57,724 bases of DNA from CBDHDN01 sp965261585 (lineage in GTDB: Bacteria > Pseudomonadota > Alphaproteobacteria > UBA6615): assembly GCA_965261585.1 (NCBI GenBank), contig CBDHDN010000023.1, positions 1-57,724 of the forward strand, in the 5' to 3' direction. Position 1 is the first letter of the stretch. Every line of letters begins with the position of its first letter. The position numbers and the translations under genes are program-made. The notes under the pieces are model-generated. The model saw nothing but the letters and a program-made list of their open reading frames with translations, did not search any database and had not been told where the DNA came from. This document shows, piece by piece, positions 8,344 to 17,519 of the stretch.

Positions 8344-9390
8344 ATGATCGTACTGGGGATCGAGACGAGCTGTGACGAGACGGCCGCCGCGGTGGTGACG
8401 GACGACCGGCGGACCCTGGCCAATGTCGTCGCCAGCCAGATCGAGGCGCACCGGCCCTATGGCGGTATCGTACCAGAGATCGCGGCGCGGGCGCACCTGG
8501 ACGTCGTCGACACCGTCGTCGCGCAGGCGATGGCAGAGGCCGAGGTGGCGTACCCGGCGCTGGCCGGCGTTGCGGCGACCGGCGGCCCGGGGCTGATCGG
8601 TGGCTTGCTGGTCGGCGTGATGACGGGCAAGGCGATCGCCGCCGTGCACGGCAAGCCCTTCATCCCCGTCAACCATTTGGAGGGGCACGCCCTGACCGTC
8701 CGCCTGACCGACGACATGGCGTTTCCCTACCTGCTGTTGCTGGTGTCCGGCGGGCATTGCCAGCTGCTGATCGCCGAAGGCGTCGGCCGCTATCACCGGT
8801 TGGGCGGGACGATCGACGACGCCGTCGGCGAGGCCTTCGACAAGACGGCGAAGATGTTGGGGCTCGACTACCCCGGCGGGCCGGCCGTGGAGCGCCTGGC
8901 CGCCCAGGGCGACGGCACGCGTTTCGCGCTGCCGCGGCCGCTCAGGGGGCGCGCCGGCTGCGACTTCTCGTTCTCGGGCCTGAAGACGGCGGTGCGCCAC
9001 GCCATCGAAGCGCTGCCGCCGGGCGCGCCGACGGCAACGGACGTCGCCGATATGTGCGCGTCGTTCCAGGCCGCGGTCGGTGACGTGCTGGTCGACCGCT
9101 GCGCCAACGCGATCGCCGCGTTCGCCGAGGCGCATCCCGCGACGCGGCCGATCACGCTGGTGGTGGCCGGCGGCGTCGCCGCCAATCAAGCGCTGCGGCA
9201 ACGCGTCGCCGAGGCGTTCGCGGCACGCGGCACGCGCCTCGTGGCGCCGCCGGCGGCACTGTGCACCGACAACGCGGCGATGATTGCCTGGGCCGGGCTG
9301 GAGCGCCTGCGCGAGGGTGGCGGCGTTGCCGAGGCGGCGGCCATGGCGTTCAACCCGCGCCCGCGTTGGCCGCTGGACAGCCTGGCATGA
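8344..9390 (+). CDS. tsaD: tRNA N6-threonylcarbamoyladenosine synthase subunit TsaD
   Basis: 348 aa. It transfers threonylcarbamoyl from threonylcarbamoyl-AMP (made by TsaC) to A37 of ANN-decoding tRNAs, working with TsaB and TsaE. The ASKHA fold starts with LGIETSCDETAAAVV. Metal-binding histidines lie in NHLEGHALT (~residue 108), SGGHCQLL follows near 135, and the C-terminal phosphate motif is VAGGVAANQALR with LCTDNAAMIAWAG near 310. The stop overlaps the next start (ATGA), so the genes are translationally coupled. Confidence 0.97.
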   Translation: MIVLGIETSCDETAAAVVTDDRRTLANVVASQIEAHRPYGGIVPEIAARAHLDVVDTVVAQAMAEAEVAYPALAGVAATGGPGLIGGLLVGVMTGKAIAAVHGKPFIPVNHLEGHALTVRLTDDMAFPYLLLLVSGGHCQLLIAEGVGRYHRLGGTIDDAVGEAFDKTAKMLGLDYPGGPAVERLAAQGDGTRFALPRPLRGRAGCDFSFSGLKTAVRHAIEALPPGAPTATDVADMCASFQAAVGDVLVDRCANAIAAFAEAHPATRPITLVVAGGVAANQALRQRVAEAFAARGTRLVAPPAALCTDNAAMIAWAGLERLREGGGVAEAAAMAFNPRPRWPLDSLA

Positions 9391-10022
9391 GCGCGCCCAA
9401 GACCGAGGTCGAGCTGCAGCTGATCTTTCCGACACCGGTTGCCGTGGCCAAGCTCGCCGAGGCCGAGGCGATGAACCCGCCGTTGAAGGAGACGATCCTG
9501 GCGCGCCAGCGCGGCCACGCCACGACCGAGCACAGCAATATCGGCGGCTGGCAGTCCGACTGGGCGTTTCCCGAGTGGGGCGGGGACGCCGGCGCGCACC
9601 TGTTGGCCCGTGCGCGGGCCCTGGCGACGCGGCTGACGGTCGACCGCGCCGGCCAGCCCGTGCAGCCCGACTGGCAGGTCAATGCCTGGGCCAACATCAA
9701 CCGGCGCGGCGACAGCAACGAGTTCCACATCCATGCCGGCGCCTTCTGGTCGGGCGTCTACTACGTCGACATCGGCGGCGACGCCGACGATGCCTCGCTG
9801 GGCGGCGAGCTGGAATTCCAGGACCCGCGCGGCGCAGCCCCGTCGATGTACCGCCCGGAGCTGGTGCCGGCGTTCCCCGGCTCCGCCTCCATGGGCGCCA
9901 ACGAGACGGTGCGGCCGACGGCCGGCATGATGGTTCTGTTCCCGGCCTGGATCAGCCACGGCGTGCGACCCTATCGCGGCGCGGCGGAGCGGATATCCGT
10001 CGCGTTCAACCTGTGCCTCTAG
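9387..10022 (+). CDS. TIGR02466-family putative 2-oxoglutarate/Fe(II) oxygenase
   Basis: 211 aa. The start at 9387 is inside the tsaD stop (ATGA overlap). The family pattern is recognisable: an N-terminal LIFPTPV, then NANIN-like WANINRRGDSNEFHIH and SGVYYVD (~residues 110-130), and a C-terminal FPAWISHGVRPYRG (~185). These are spaced like the HxD/E...H...R facial triad of double-stranded beta-helix oxygenases. The first metal-ligand pair is not a textbook HxD, so enzymatic activity is inferred from the family only. Substrate unknown. Confidence 0.8.
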   Translation: MSAPKTEVELQLIFPTPVAVAKLAEAEAMNPPLKETILARQRGHATTEHSNIGGWQSDWAFPEWGGDAGAHLLARARALATRLTVDRAGQPVQPDWQVNAWANINRRGDSNEFHIHAGAFWSGVYYVDIGGDADDASLGGELEFQDPRGAAPSMYRPELVPAFPGSASMGANETVRPTAGMMVLFPAWISHGVRPYRGAAERISVAFNLCL

Positions 10023-10032
10023 GGTCACGGCC

Positions 10033-11031
10033 ATGACAATCCAGGATATTGCCGTCGTCGGGGCGGGCGCCTGGGGCACGGCGCTGGCGGTTATCGCGCG
10101 CGAGGCCGGGCGGGCCGTCACGATCGTCGCGCGCAACGCCGGCACCGCGGCGGCGATCAACGACGACCACAGGAACCCGCGCTATCTGCCGGACGTAACG
10201 CTCGACCCGGCGATCGGGGCGACGACCGACGCGGGTGCGGTTGCCGCGGCCGATGCCGTGTTGCTGGTGACGCCGGCGCAGACGACGCGCGCGGTTGCCG
10301 CGATGCTGGCGCCCCACCTGCGCGCCGGCGTGCCGCTGGTGATCTGCGCCAAGGGGTTCGAGCAGCCGGCCGGGCGCCTGTTGAGCGAGGTCGTGGCCGA
10401 GGCGGCGCCGCAGGCGGTGCCGGCCGTCCTGTCCGGCCCGACGTTCGCCGCCGAGGTCGCCGGCCGCCTGCCGACCGCGGTGACGCTTGCCTGCGCCGAC
10501 GCAGGCCTGGCCGAAGCGCTGCGTCAGGCGCTGCGGGCGCCGGCGTTCCGGCCCTACGACACGCCGGACATCGTCGGTGCCCAGACCGGCGGTGCCGTCA
10601 AGAACGTCATCGCCATCGCCAGCGGCATCGTCGCGGGCCGGCGGCTCGGCGGCAATGCGCGGGCCGCCCTGATGACCCGCGGGCTGGCCGAGGTGGCGCG
10701 GCTGAGCGAAGCGCTGGGCGGCGATCCGCGCACGGCGATGGGACTGTCGGGCCTCGGCGACCTGGCGCTCACCTGCACCAGCCGGATTTCGCGCAACTAC
10801 GCGCTGGGCCGGGCGCTGGGCGAAGGGCGGCGGCTCGAGGCGCTGGTCGGCGCCGGGCACGACTTGGCGGAGGGCTATTACAGCGCGCCGGCCGTGCTGG
10901 CCCGCGCGAACGCCCTGCGGGTCGAGATGCCGATCTGCGCGGCCGTCCACGCGGTGCTCTGGGATGGCGCCGCGATCGACGCGACGATACAAGAACTGCT
11001 GGCCCGGCCGCTGCGTCAAGAGTCAAACTGA
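10033..11031 (+). CDS. gpsA: NAD(P)H-dependent glycerol-3-phosphate dehydrogenase
   Basis: 332 aa. It reduces dihydroxyacetone phosphate to sn-glycerol 3-phosphate for phospholipid synthesis. The Rossmann start is VVGAGAWGTALAVIA. The catalytic/substrate region has GGAVKNVIAIASGI (~residue 190, active-site Lys) and MGLSGLGDLALTCTS (~240), then NYALGRALGEG. Its ATG follows the oxygenase stop by 10 bp, extending the tsaD operon. Confidence 0.96.
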   Translation: MTIQDIAVVGAGAWGTALAVIAREAGRAVTIVARNAGTAAAINDDHRNPRYLPDVTLDPAIGATTDAGAVAAADAVLLVTPAQTTRAVAAMLAPHLRAGVPLVICAKGFEQPAGRLLSEVVAEAAPQAVPAVLSGPTFAAEVAGRLPTAVTLACADAGLAEALRQALRAPAFRPYDTPDIVGAQTGGAVKNVIAIASGIVAGRRLGGNARAALMTRGLAEVARLSEALGGDPRTAMGLSGLGDLALTCTSRISRNYALGRALGEGRRLEALVGAGHDLAEGYYSAPAVLARANALRVEMPICAAVHAVLWDGAAIDATIQELLARPLRQESN

Positions 11032-11034
11032 CCC

Positions 11035-11076
11035 TTCGACAAGCTCAGGGTGAGGCCTCATGCTGAGCTTGTCGAA
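11035..11076. repeat. Extragenic palindrome (14-bp perfect inverted repeat)
   Basis: ttcgacaagctcag at 11035-11048 pairs perfectly with ctgagcttgtcgaa at 11063-11076 around a 14-base loop. It lies between gpsA and the YciI-like gene. Arm sequence and position match a common alphaproteobacterial extragenic palindrome class, recognised from memory. It could stabilise or attenuate the transcript. Confidence 0.75.
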
Positions 11077-11104
11077 GCATGAAAGTGCTAGGGGGGAGAA
11101 AGCC

Positions 11105-11407
11105 ATGCTGTACGTCGTTCACTGTGTCGACAGGCCGGGCGCCGGCGCCGTGCGCCAGGAGGCGCGGCCGGCGCATATCGAGTACCTGAAGGGGCAAAAC
11201 GACATCATCGTGCTGGCCGGCGCGACGCTGACGGACGACGGCGAGACCATGACCGGCAGCCATTTCATCTTGAACGTGCCGGACCGGGCGGCGGCGGAGG
11301 CGTTTAGCGCCAACGACCCGTTCGCGAAGTCCGGACTGTTCGAGACCGTGACGATCGCGGCGATGCGCAAGGGCTTCTGGAACCCCGACCACGCCGAGGG
11401 CGCCTAG
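11105..11407 (+). CDS. YciI-like domain protein
   Basis: 100 aa with the compact ferredoxin-like YciI fold: MLYVVHCVDRPGA, then RPAHIEYLKGQ (family His near residue 25), GATLTDDGETMTGSHFIL, and FSANDPFAKSGLFETVTI near the C-terminus. ATG 11105 follows a purine-rich ribosome site (ggggag), which favours it over an in-frame start at 11060 inside the palindrome. The family includes small enzymes and stress proteins of mostly unknown function. In alphaproteobacteria it is often found near EVE-domain genes, as here with an 8-bp gap. Confidence 0.88.
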   Translation: MLYVVHCVDRPGAGAVRQEARPAHIEYLKGQNDIIVLAGATLTDDGETMTGSHFILNVPDRAAAEAFSANDPFAKSGLFETVTIAAMRKGFWNPDHAEGA

Positions 11408-11414
11408 GCCGGCC

Positions 11415-11828
11415 ATGGCCTATTGGCTGTTCAAGTCGGAGCCGAACGCGTGGTCGTGGGACGACCACGTCAAGGCCGGCGTCGCCGAGTGGGACGGCGT
11501 GCGCAACTTCCAGGCCAACAACAACATGAAGGCCATGCGCCTCGGCGACCGCGGCTATTTCTATCACTCGGTCGGCGACAAGGAGATCGTCGGCATCGTC
11601 GAGGTGGCGCGGGAGTGGTATTTGGACCCGACGGATGCCAGCGGCCGCTTCGGCATGGTCAATTTGAAGGCGATCGAGCCTGTGAAGACGCCGGTAACGC
11701 TGGCCGACATCAAGGCCCATCCGCAGTTGCAGGAGATGAAGCTGGTGCGCCAGTCGCGCCTGTCGGTCGCGCCGGTCGGGCCCGAGGAGTGGCGCATCAT
11801 CTGCAAGCTGGCCGGCGTCAAGGCGTGA
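11415..11828 (+). CDS. EVE-domain protein (thymocyte nuclear protein 1-like)
   Basis: 137 aa forming a single EVE (PUA-like) domain: YWLFKSEPNAWSWDDH at the N-terminus, WDGVRNFQANNNMKAM (~residue 30), GYFYHSVGDKEIVGIVEV (~52) and YLDPTD (~73). EVE domains bind modified bases in DNA or RNA. Stand-alone bacterial copies have no firmly assigned task. It is tightly packed between the YciI-like and Rieske genes. Confidence 0.93.
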   Translation: MAYWLFKSEPNAWSWDDHVKAGVAEWDGVRNFQANNNMKAMRLGDRGYFYHSVGDKEIVGIVEVAREWYLDPTDASGRFGMVNLKAIEPVKTPVTLADIKAHPQLQEMKLVRQSRLSVAPVGPEEWRIICKLAGVKA

Positions 11829-11835
11829 GCGGCCG

Positions 11836-12177
11836 GTGGCCGACCGCCCGCTCTGCCGGCTTGCCGACATCGCCGATGGCAGTGCCAGGGGCCTGACCAT
11901 CGATGCCGTCGACGGCCCGACCGACATCATGGTGATCCGGCGCGGCGAGACGGTTGTCGCCTATGTCAATTCATGCCCGCACGTCGGCACGCCCCTCGAC
12001 TGGGCGCCCGACACGTTCCTCGACCCGTCGGGCAAGCACATCCAGTGTTCGACCCACGGCGCACTGTTCCGCATCGGCGACGGCCACTGTTTCGCGGGCC
12101 CGTGTGTCGGCGATGCGCTGGAGGCGGTGCACGTGCGCGTGCGGAACGGCGACGTCGTCTTCCTCGACGGCACCTGA
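11836..12177 (+). CDS. Small Rieske [2Fe-2S] ferredoxin-like protein
   Basis: 113 aa starting at GTG 11836. The Rieske ligands are CPH (~residue 47) and CSTHG (~75), the two pairs separated by a longer than minimal spacer that includes DWAPDTFLDPSGKH. There is no membrane helix and no partner dioxygenase nearby, so it is probably a soluble electron carrier. Its partner is not evident. It lies 7 bp after the EVE gene. Confidence 0.88.
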   Translation: MADRPLCRLADIADGSARGLTIDAVDGPTDIMVIRRGETVVAYVNSCPHVGTPLDWAPDTFLDPSGKHIQCSTHGALFRIGDGHCFAGPCVGDALEAVHVRVRNGDVVFLDGT

Positions 12178-12224
12178 TTCCGGACCGGTCGGGATAGGAG
12201 GCAAGTCAATCTCTGGGGAGGGGT

Positions 12225-12539
12225 ATGGCGATGTTATCGATTCTGGGAAACCTGGCCGCGATTGCGACCGCTGTCGTGGCCGTGGTGGGCTATTGGCTTT
12301 ACCGCCGGGACCTGCGGCAAAAGCGGCGGCAGCTCGAGGCCTATTTGATGGACCAGAAGAGCGACGCAAGACGCGACGATAAAGGCCAGAGAAGTATTCT
12401 CCACCTCATGGCGCGGGTCGGGATGACGGAGGCGGAGCTGCTGCACGCAAGCTTCAAGAGCCGGCACGTCGGACGCGTCATCGCCGCCGACCCGGAGACA
12501 AACCGAGCCGAGGCGCTGTTGCTGGTGTATCGCCCCTAG
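12225..12539 (+). CDS. Small single-pass membrane protein of unknown function
   Basis: 104 aa, not recognised. There is one N-terminal membrane segment (ILGNLAAIATAVVAVVGYWL, ~5-25), a strongly basic stretch YRRDLRQKRRQ, then ~75 predicted soluble residues with MARVGMTEAELLHASFKS, which could be a small helical winged-helix-like unit. The start is either 12225 or the Met two codons later. Upstream ggggaggggt offers a ribosome site. Base composition is slightly lower in GC than its neighbours. It may be expressed alone. Confidence 0.6.
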   Translation: MAMLSILGNLAAIATAVVAVVGYWLYRRDLRQKRRQLEAYLMDQKSDARRDDKGQRSILHLMARVGMTEAELLHASFKSRHVGRVIAADPETNRAEALLLVYRP

Positions 12540-12699
12540 AGCAGGGCCGCTGAGGGCTGCTTGCTTGTTCGGCGCCACGGATTCGTGATAATCGCGGCGC
12601 GCCGCGGGCCTAGCGGGGGCGTCGGCGAACGCGCCGGCAGGCCAGGCCAACAGGCCAAGCCGGCGGTGGTACCAGCGGATTTTAGGAGGGGCACCAGCG

Positions 12700-14637
<1,938 letters not shown>

Positions 14638-14654
14638 GGCAAGCGCGCCGGCGC

Positions 14655-15248
14655 CTAGAGGCGGCCGTGGGCGCGCAGGTGGCGCAGCGCGGCGGCGATG
14701 GCACGGGCGTCGGCGAGGCCGGTGTGGGCGCGGCCGGTGCTGGCGAGCCCGAGGATCTCGGGCAGGCCGGCGCTGACGAACGTGTCCGGCGGACGGCCAA
14801 GCGCCCGGGCGATCGCGCCATGCATGTCGACGAAACGGTCGCGCGCGAGCGGCACGACGATGCCCTGGAGGCCGCAGCTCTCGGCAATGACGTCGCCGTC
14901 GTCACCGTTCGACAGCAGGGGCGCCGCCGGCCCGGCAAAGGCGGCGAGGCGGTCGAGGGCGGCCGCGAGGTCGAGGCCGTCGGCCGCCACGGCCTCGTTC
15001 GTGATGCCGGTGAACGCGATGATGAAGTCCGACAGGACCGGGTTCACCGCGGGTTTGACCAGGAGGTCGAGGGCTGCGGCCTCCGCCAGCTCCGGCCCGG
15101 CCAGCAGCACGGCGCCGATCTGAATGACCTCGCGATGCTCGCCCGGGCCGGTCCAGCGGCGCGCCATCGCGCCCTCCCAGGCCGTGTATTCGAGGTCGAA
15201 CACGACCACCGGATCGGCCCGGCGCCAGTCGATGGTCGTTGCATCCAT
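14655..15248 (-). CDS. DEDDh-type 3'-5' exonuclease family protein
   Basis: 197 aa from ATG 15248 (an upstream in-frame Met at 15281 would add 11 residues). DnaQ/RNase T superfamily: Exo I FDLEYTAWEG (first Asp-x-Glu), Exo II around SNGDDGDVIAES, and Exo III HTGLADARAIAAAL (catalytic His and Asp). This makes it a probable DNA or RNA 3' exonuclease of the ERI-1/KapD-like type rather than the polymerase epsilon subunit. It converges on acs with 17 bp between the stop codons and is divergent from the TfoX-domain gene. Confidence 0.85.
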   Translation of the reverse strand: MDATTIDWRRADPVVVFDLEYTAWEGAMARRWTGPGEHREVIQIGAVLLAGPELAEAAALDLLVKPAVNPVLSDFIIAFTGITNEAVAADGLDLAAALDRLAAFAGPAAPLLSNGDDGDVIAESCGLQGIVVPLARDRFVDMHGAIARALGRPPDTFVSAGLPEILGLASTGRAHTGLADARAIAAALRHLRAHGRL

Positions 15249-15292
15249 GACCGCGCCCTTATCGAGCCGCCGCCGTGACAAGTAAAGCGCCG

Positions 15293-15559
15293 ATGCCCGG
15301 GAACCGCCCGATCGAGGCGCTGAAGAACCTGGGGCCGCAGGCCGTGGCGGCGCTGGCCGAGGTGGGGATCGATGATGAGGCGGAACTGCGCGCCGTCGGG
15401 CCGGTCGCGGCCTATCGGCGGCTCAAGCAGGCGCGGCCGCGGGCGGTGACGCGGGTGTTTCTCTATGCCCTCCACGGGGCGCTGACCGACACCCATTGGA
15501 ACGAGTTGCCGGTGGAGCTGAAGGCCGCGCTGGTCGCCGAGGCGGAGGGGCGGGGGTAG
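15293..15559 (+). CDS. TfoX/Sxy C-terminal domain protein
   Basis: 88 aa from ATG 15293 (an alternative GTG at 15275 overlaps the 5' end of the divergent exonuclease frame). It matches the helix-hairpin-helix-like C-terminal domain of TfoX: RPIEALKNLGPQAVAALAEVG, ELRAVGPVAAYRRLK, FLYALHGALTDTHWNELP. The N-terminal TfoX domain is absent. Stand-alone C-terminal domain proteins are common in alphaproteobacteria and have no proven competence role. Confidence 0.85.
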   Translation: MPGNRPIEALKNLGPQAVAALAEVGIDDEAELRAVGPVAAYRRLKQARPRAVTRVFLYALHGALTDTHWNELPVELKAALVAEAEGRG

Positions 15560-15600
15560 CGCCCTTTGTATTTCTGGGGTTCCACCCCATGCGCCATGGG

Positions 15601-15621
15601 TCCTCGTGTCGAGCAAGAGGA
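15601..15621. repeat. Degenerate extragenic palindrome
   Basis: tcctcg...gagga at 15601-15621 is flanked by atggg and tgacag. It resembles the alphaproteobacterial repeat built on TCCTCGGG-TC-CCCGAGGA. It lies in the short gap between the convergent TfoX-domain and sdhAF4 genes, where it may act as a bidirectional stop. Confidence 0.4.
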
Positions 15622-15636
15622 TGACAGCGGTGGGGG

Positions 15637-15828
15637 TCAGAAGTCGATGCAGCGGCCGTTGAGTTCCCAGTCGCCGTAGCGGGTCGGGTCGGGGCCGTCG
15701 CGGCCTCCGACCTCGCGCGGGCGCTGGGGTTTGGCCGGGGCGTGGGCGCCCGGCGGCGGCGAATCGGGCGTCGCATCCGGGCGCTTGGCGGGCCCGGGCG
15801 GGTGCTTGGCGTCCGATTTGGCGACCAT
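15637..15828 (-). CDS. Succinate dehydrogenase assembly factor 4 (DUF1674)
   Basis: 63 aa from ATG 15828. The conserved C-terminal DUF1674 signature GRDGPDPTRYGDWELNGRCIDF-type ending is complete (PTRYGDWE, then GRC-x-DF at the very end), after a Pro/Lys-rich disordered N-terminus. The family (SDHAF4/Sdh8) binds the flavinylated SdhA subunit during assembly of complex II. The start is chosen at MVAKSDAK because the longer frame upstream lacks conservation and crosses the gcrA promoter region. Confidence 0.88.
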   Translation of the reverse strand: MVAKSDAKHPPGPAKRPDATPDSPPPGAHAPAKPQRPREVGGRDGPDPTRYGDWELNGRCIDF

Positions 15829-15876
15829 GGCAGAAGCTATGCGGCCGCTGGCGGCTGTTGGCCAGGCGAAAAGTGC

Positions 15877-15890
15877 GAGTCTTTTGAATC
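15877..15890. promoter_or_regulatory. Pair of GANTC (CcrM methylation) sites upstream of gcrA
   Basis: GAGTC at 15877-15881 and GAATC at 15886-15890 lie 4 bases apart in the divergent sdhAF4/gcrA intergenic region, about 120 bases before the gcrA ATG. GANTC is methylated by CcrM, and GcrA-dependent promoters are known to contain methylated GANTC, so this may be a feedback site. The function is inferred. Confidence 0.5.
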
Positions 15891-16009
15891 GGTTAGAGGT
15901 GATGGCGACCCGCAAGATATACACAGGCGTGCATGATCTTGTGGGTCTTGCGACGTCAAAACACATGATTTAGTGTTCGCGCATTGTGGTCGCGACGTAG
16001 GAGGGGCGG

Positions 16010-16483
16010 ATGTCCTGGACGGATGAACGGGTGCAGCTCTTGAAAGTGCTGTGGACGCAGGGGCTGAGCGCGAGCCAGATTGCGGCGCGCCTGGGCAGCG
16101 CCAGCCGCAACGCCGTCATCGGCAAAGCGCACCGGCTAGGCCTGCAAGGGCGGCCATCGCCGATCCGCGGCACGCCCGGCGGTGGCCGCAAGCGCGTGCC
16201 AGTGGCCAAGCTGCGCGCCGTCGTCACGGCGCTGGCCGTGGCGCGGCGGGAGGCCGAGGCGGCGCGGATCGCCGAGCCGGAGCCGGAGCCCGTGCTGGAA
16301 GAGCCGGCGGTGCGCGCAGCGGCCGCGGGCGCCAACAGCAAGGGGCCGCAATGCCGCTGGCCGATCGGCGACCCTGACGACCCGACGTTCCATTTCTGCG
16401 AGGCGACCGCAGCACACGGCCGGCCCTATTGCGCCCGCCACTGCGACGTCGCGTATATCCGCAGGGACCGCAGCGCGGCGTAG
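16010..16483 (+). CDS. gcrA: GcrA cell-cycle regulator
   Basis: 157 aa. GcrA binds sigma-70 RNA polymerase and activates promoters with methylated GANTC sites, coupling transcription to chromosome replication in alphaproteobacteria. The N-terminal helix-turn-helix is complete: MSWTDERVQLLKVLWTQG, then ASQIAARLG and NAVIGKAHRLGL. A variable linker follows, then the C-terminal sigma-interacting domain CRWPIGDP...FHFCEA...YCARHC. ATG 16010 has a gtaggagggg ribosome site. Two GANTC sites lie upstream. Confidence 0.95.
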   Translation: MSWTDERVQLLKVLWTQGLSASQIAARLGSASRNAVIGKAHRLGLQGRPSPIRGTPGGGRKRVPVAKLRAVVTALAVARREAEAARIAEPEPEPVLEEPAVRAAAAGANSKGPQCRWPIGDPDDPTFHFCEATAAHGRPYCARHCDVAYIRRDRSAA

Positions 16484-16526
16484 GGTTTCCGGCCGCCCGA
16501 GCGACGTTACATCTCCCCAACCTGAC

Positions 16527-16550
16527 CCTCCCGCTGTGATAAGCGGGAGG
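16527..16550 (+). terminator. Hairpin after gcrA
   Basis: cctcccgct and agcgggagg form a perfect 9-bp stem with a 6-base loop, 43 bases after the gcrA stop. No T-tract follows, so it is a weak terminator or an mRNA-stabilising hairpin. Confidence 0.5.
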
Positions 16551-16633
16551 AAGCGCGTCCGTATGTAGCAAATTCAACCTAGACGTAGGCGGAGACTCCA
16601 CAAGACGAAGTGGTGCGGGCATAGTCTTGCACT

Positions 16634-17245
16634 ATGTCGCGTGCCGTTGGACGGATCGTCAGTACGCTGATAACAGCTGGCGGCTGGTTGGTGGCCGGGG
16701 CGCGTGCTGTGCTTGACCTAATCGGTTACTCCACCCTCCCGCAGGATGCCCAAGTCGCTCAAGCGCAAATCACCCGAGTTCTCGGATGGCTATTGTCGTT
16801 ACCCTGGTGGGTGCCGGTGGGTTTTGCCCTCTTTGCAACGCTCTGGCTGATTTGGGTTTCTTGGCCACGTCAGATAGTGAGATCCGCTGATAGCTCACCG
16901 GCCGACTGGCAGCCGCCACAGATTGTCATCAATAATCCACCAGCCATGCCACACGAGCCGCCGGCAACACATCAGCAGCATGTGTATGCCTATGCGCACG
17001 TCGATCTGCGCGGTGTATTCACCATCGATGACTCGTTCAACATCTCAAGCGTTTCAGACGACGGCGCCGGCTGTCTTACCGTCGCCTTCGCTGAGCCGCT
17101 GAATGTCAATACACTGTCGGTTCTGCCGATAGCCGACACGGCACCATTCTCGGTCGTCTCAGTCACTCCGCGTTCGGTTAGCCTGAAATTCGATGAGACC
17201 GCTAAGATCATTCGGGTTCGCTTCGATAGCGTTGAACTACCTTAG
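16634..17245 (+). CDS. Membrane-anchored protein with beta-rich C-terminus, unknown function
   Basis: 203 aa, not recognised as a named family. An amphipathic helix (~5-30) is followed by one strong membrane segment (LLSLPWWVPVGFALFATLWL, ~53-73), a Pro-rich linker (~85-115) and a C-terminal domain with GVFTIDDSFNISSVSDDGAG. That last spacing resembles the repeated beta motif at the C-terminus of some phage tail-fibre proteins (YNVSSVT--GTG--TVNF). Base composition is visibly lower in GC than the surrounding genes, it has no operon partners, and it lies beside an IS1380 element, so it is probably acquired. No function is proposed. Confidence 0.6.
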   Translation: MSRAVGRIVSTLITAGGWLVAGARAVLDLIGYSTLPQDAQVAQAQITRVLGWLLSLPWWVPVGFALFATLWLIWVSWPRQIVRSADSSPADWQPPQIVINNPPAMPHEPPATHQQHVYAYAHVDLRGVFTIDDSFNISSVSDDGAGCLTVAFAEPLNVNTLSVLPIADTAPFSVVSVTPRSVSLKFDETAKIIRVRFDSVELP

Positions 17246-17519
17246 TTTGAGTTCGTTCCCGCCAATCGCTGCGGTCGTTTTAGGGGCCAGACAGCTTCCT
17301 GCTGTGGGAGGTTGCAACGGTAGATTAGCGGCGCTGACACTGCATCTTGTGAAAACGAACCAAGAACGACGCTTCCACTTGATTAACTCCGCTGTTTCTG
17401 TCAGGAGTCCGAACTGATCAAAGAGAAAGGCCACGGGGATCAGCCGTGGCCTGGTATCTTCACCCGCGTGTTACGAAGCCCTCGCGCGGGACAGGATAAT
17501 ATCGCGCCAGCATCACTAG
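17246..17519. other. Low-GC intergenic stretch before the IS1380 element
   Basis: No convincing gene. It contains a 9-bp hairpin at 17428-17452 (aggccacgg / ccgtggcct), which could stop transcription from the upstream membrane-protein gene, and ends with the CTAG target site of the insertion sequence. Confidence 0.6.

Noticed and set aside
7339..9435. A 698-codon minus-strand open frame covering hemC and all of tsaD
   Set aside because: Only the last 309 codons match HemC; the rest is antisense to tsaD in a GC-rich genome and has no protein features.
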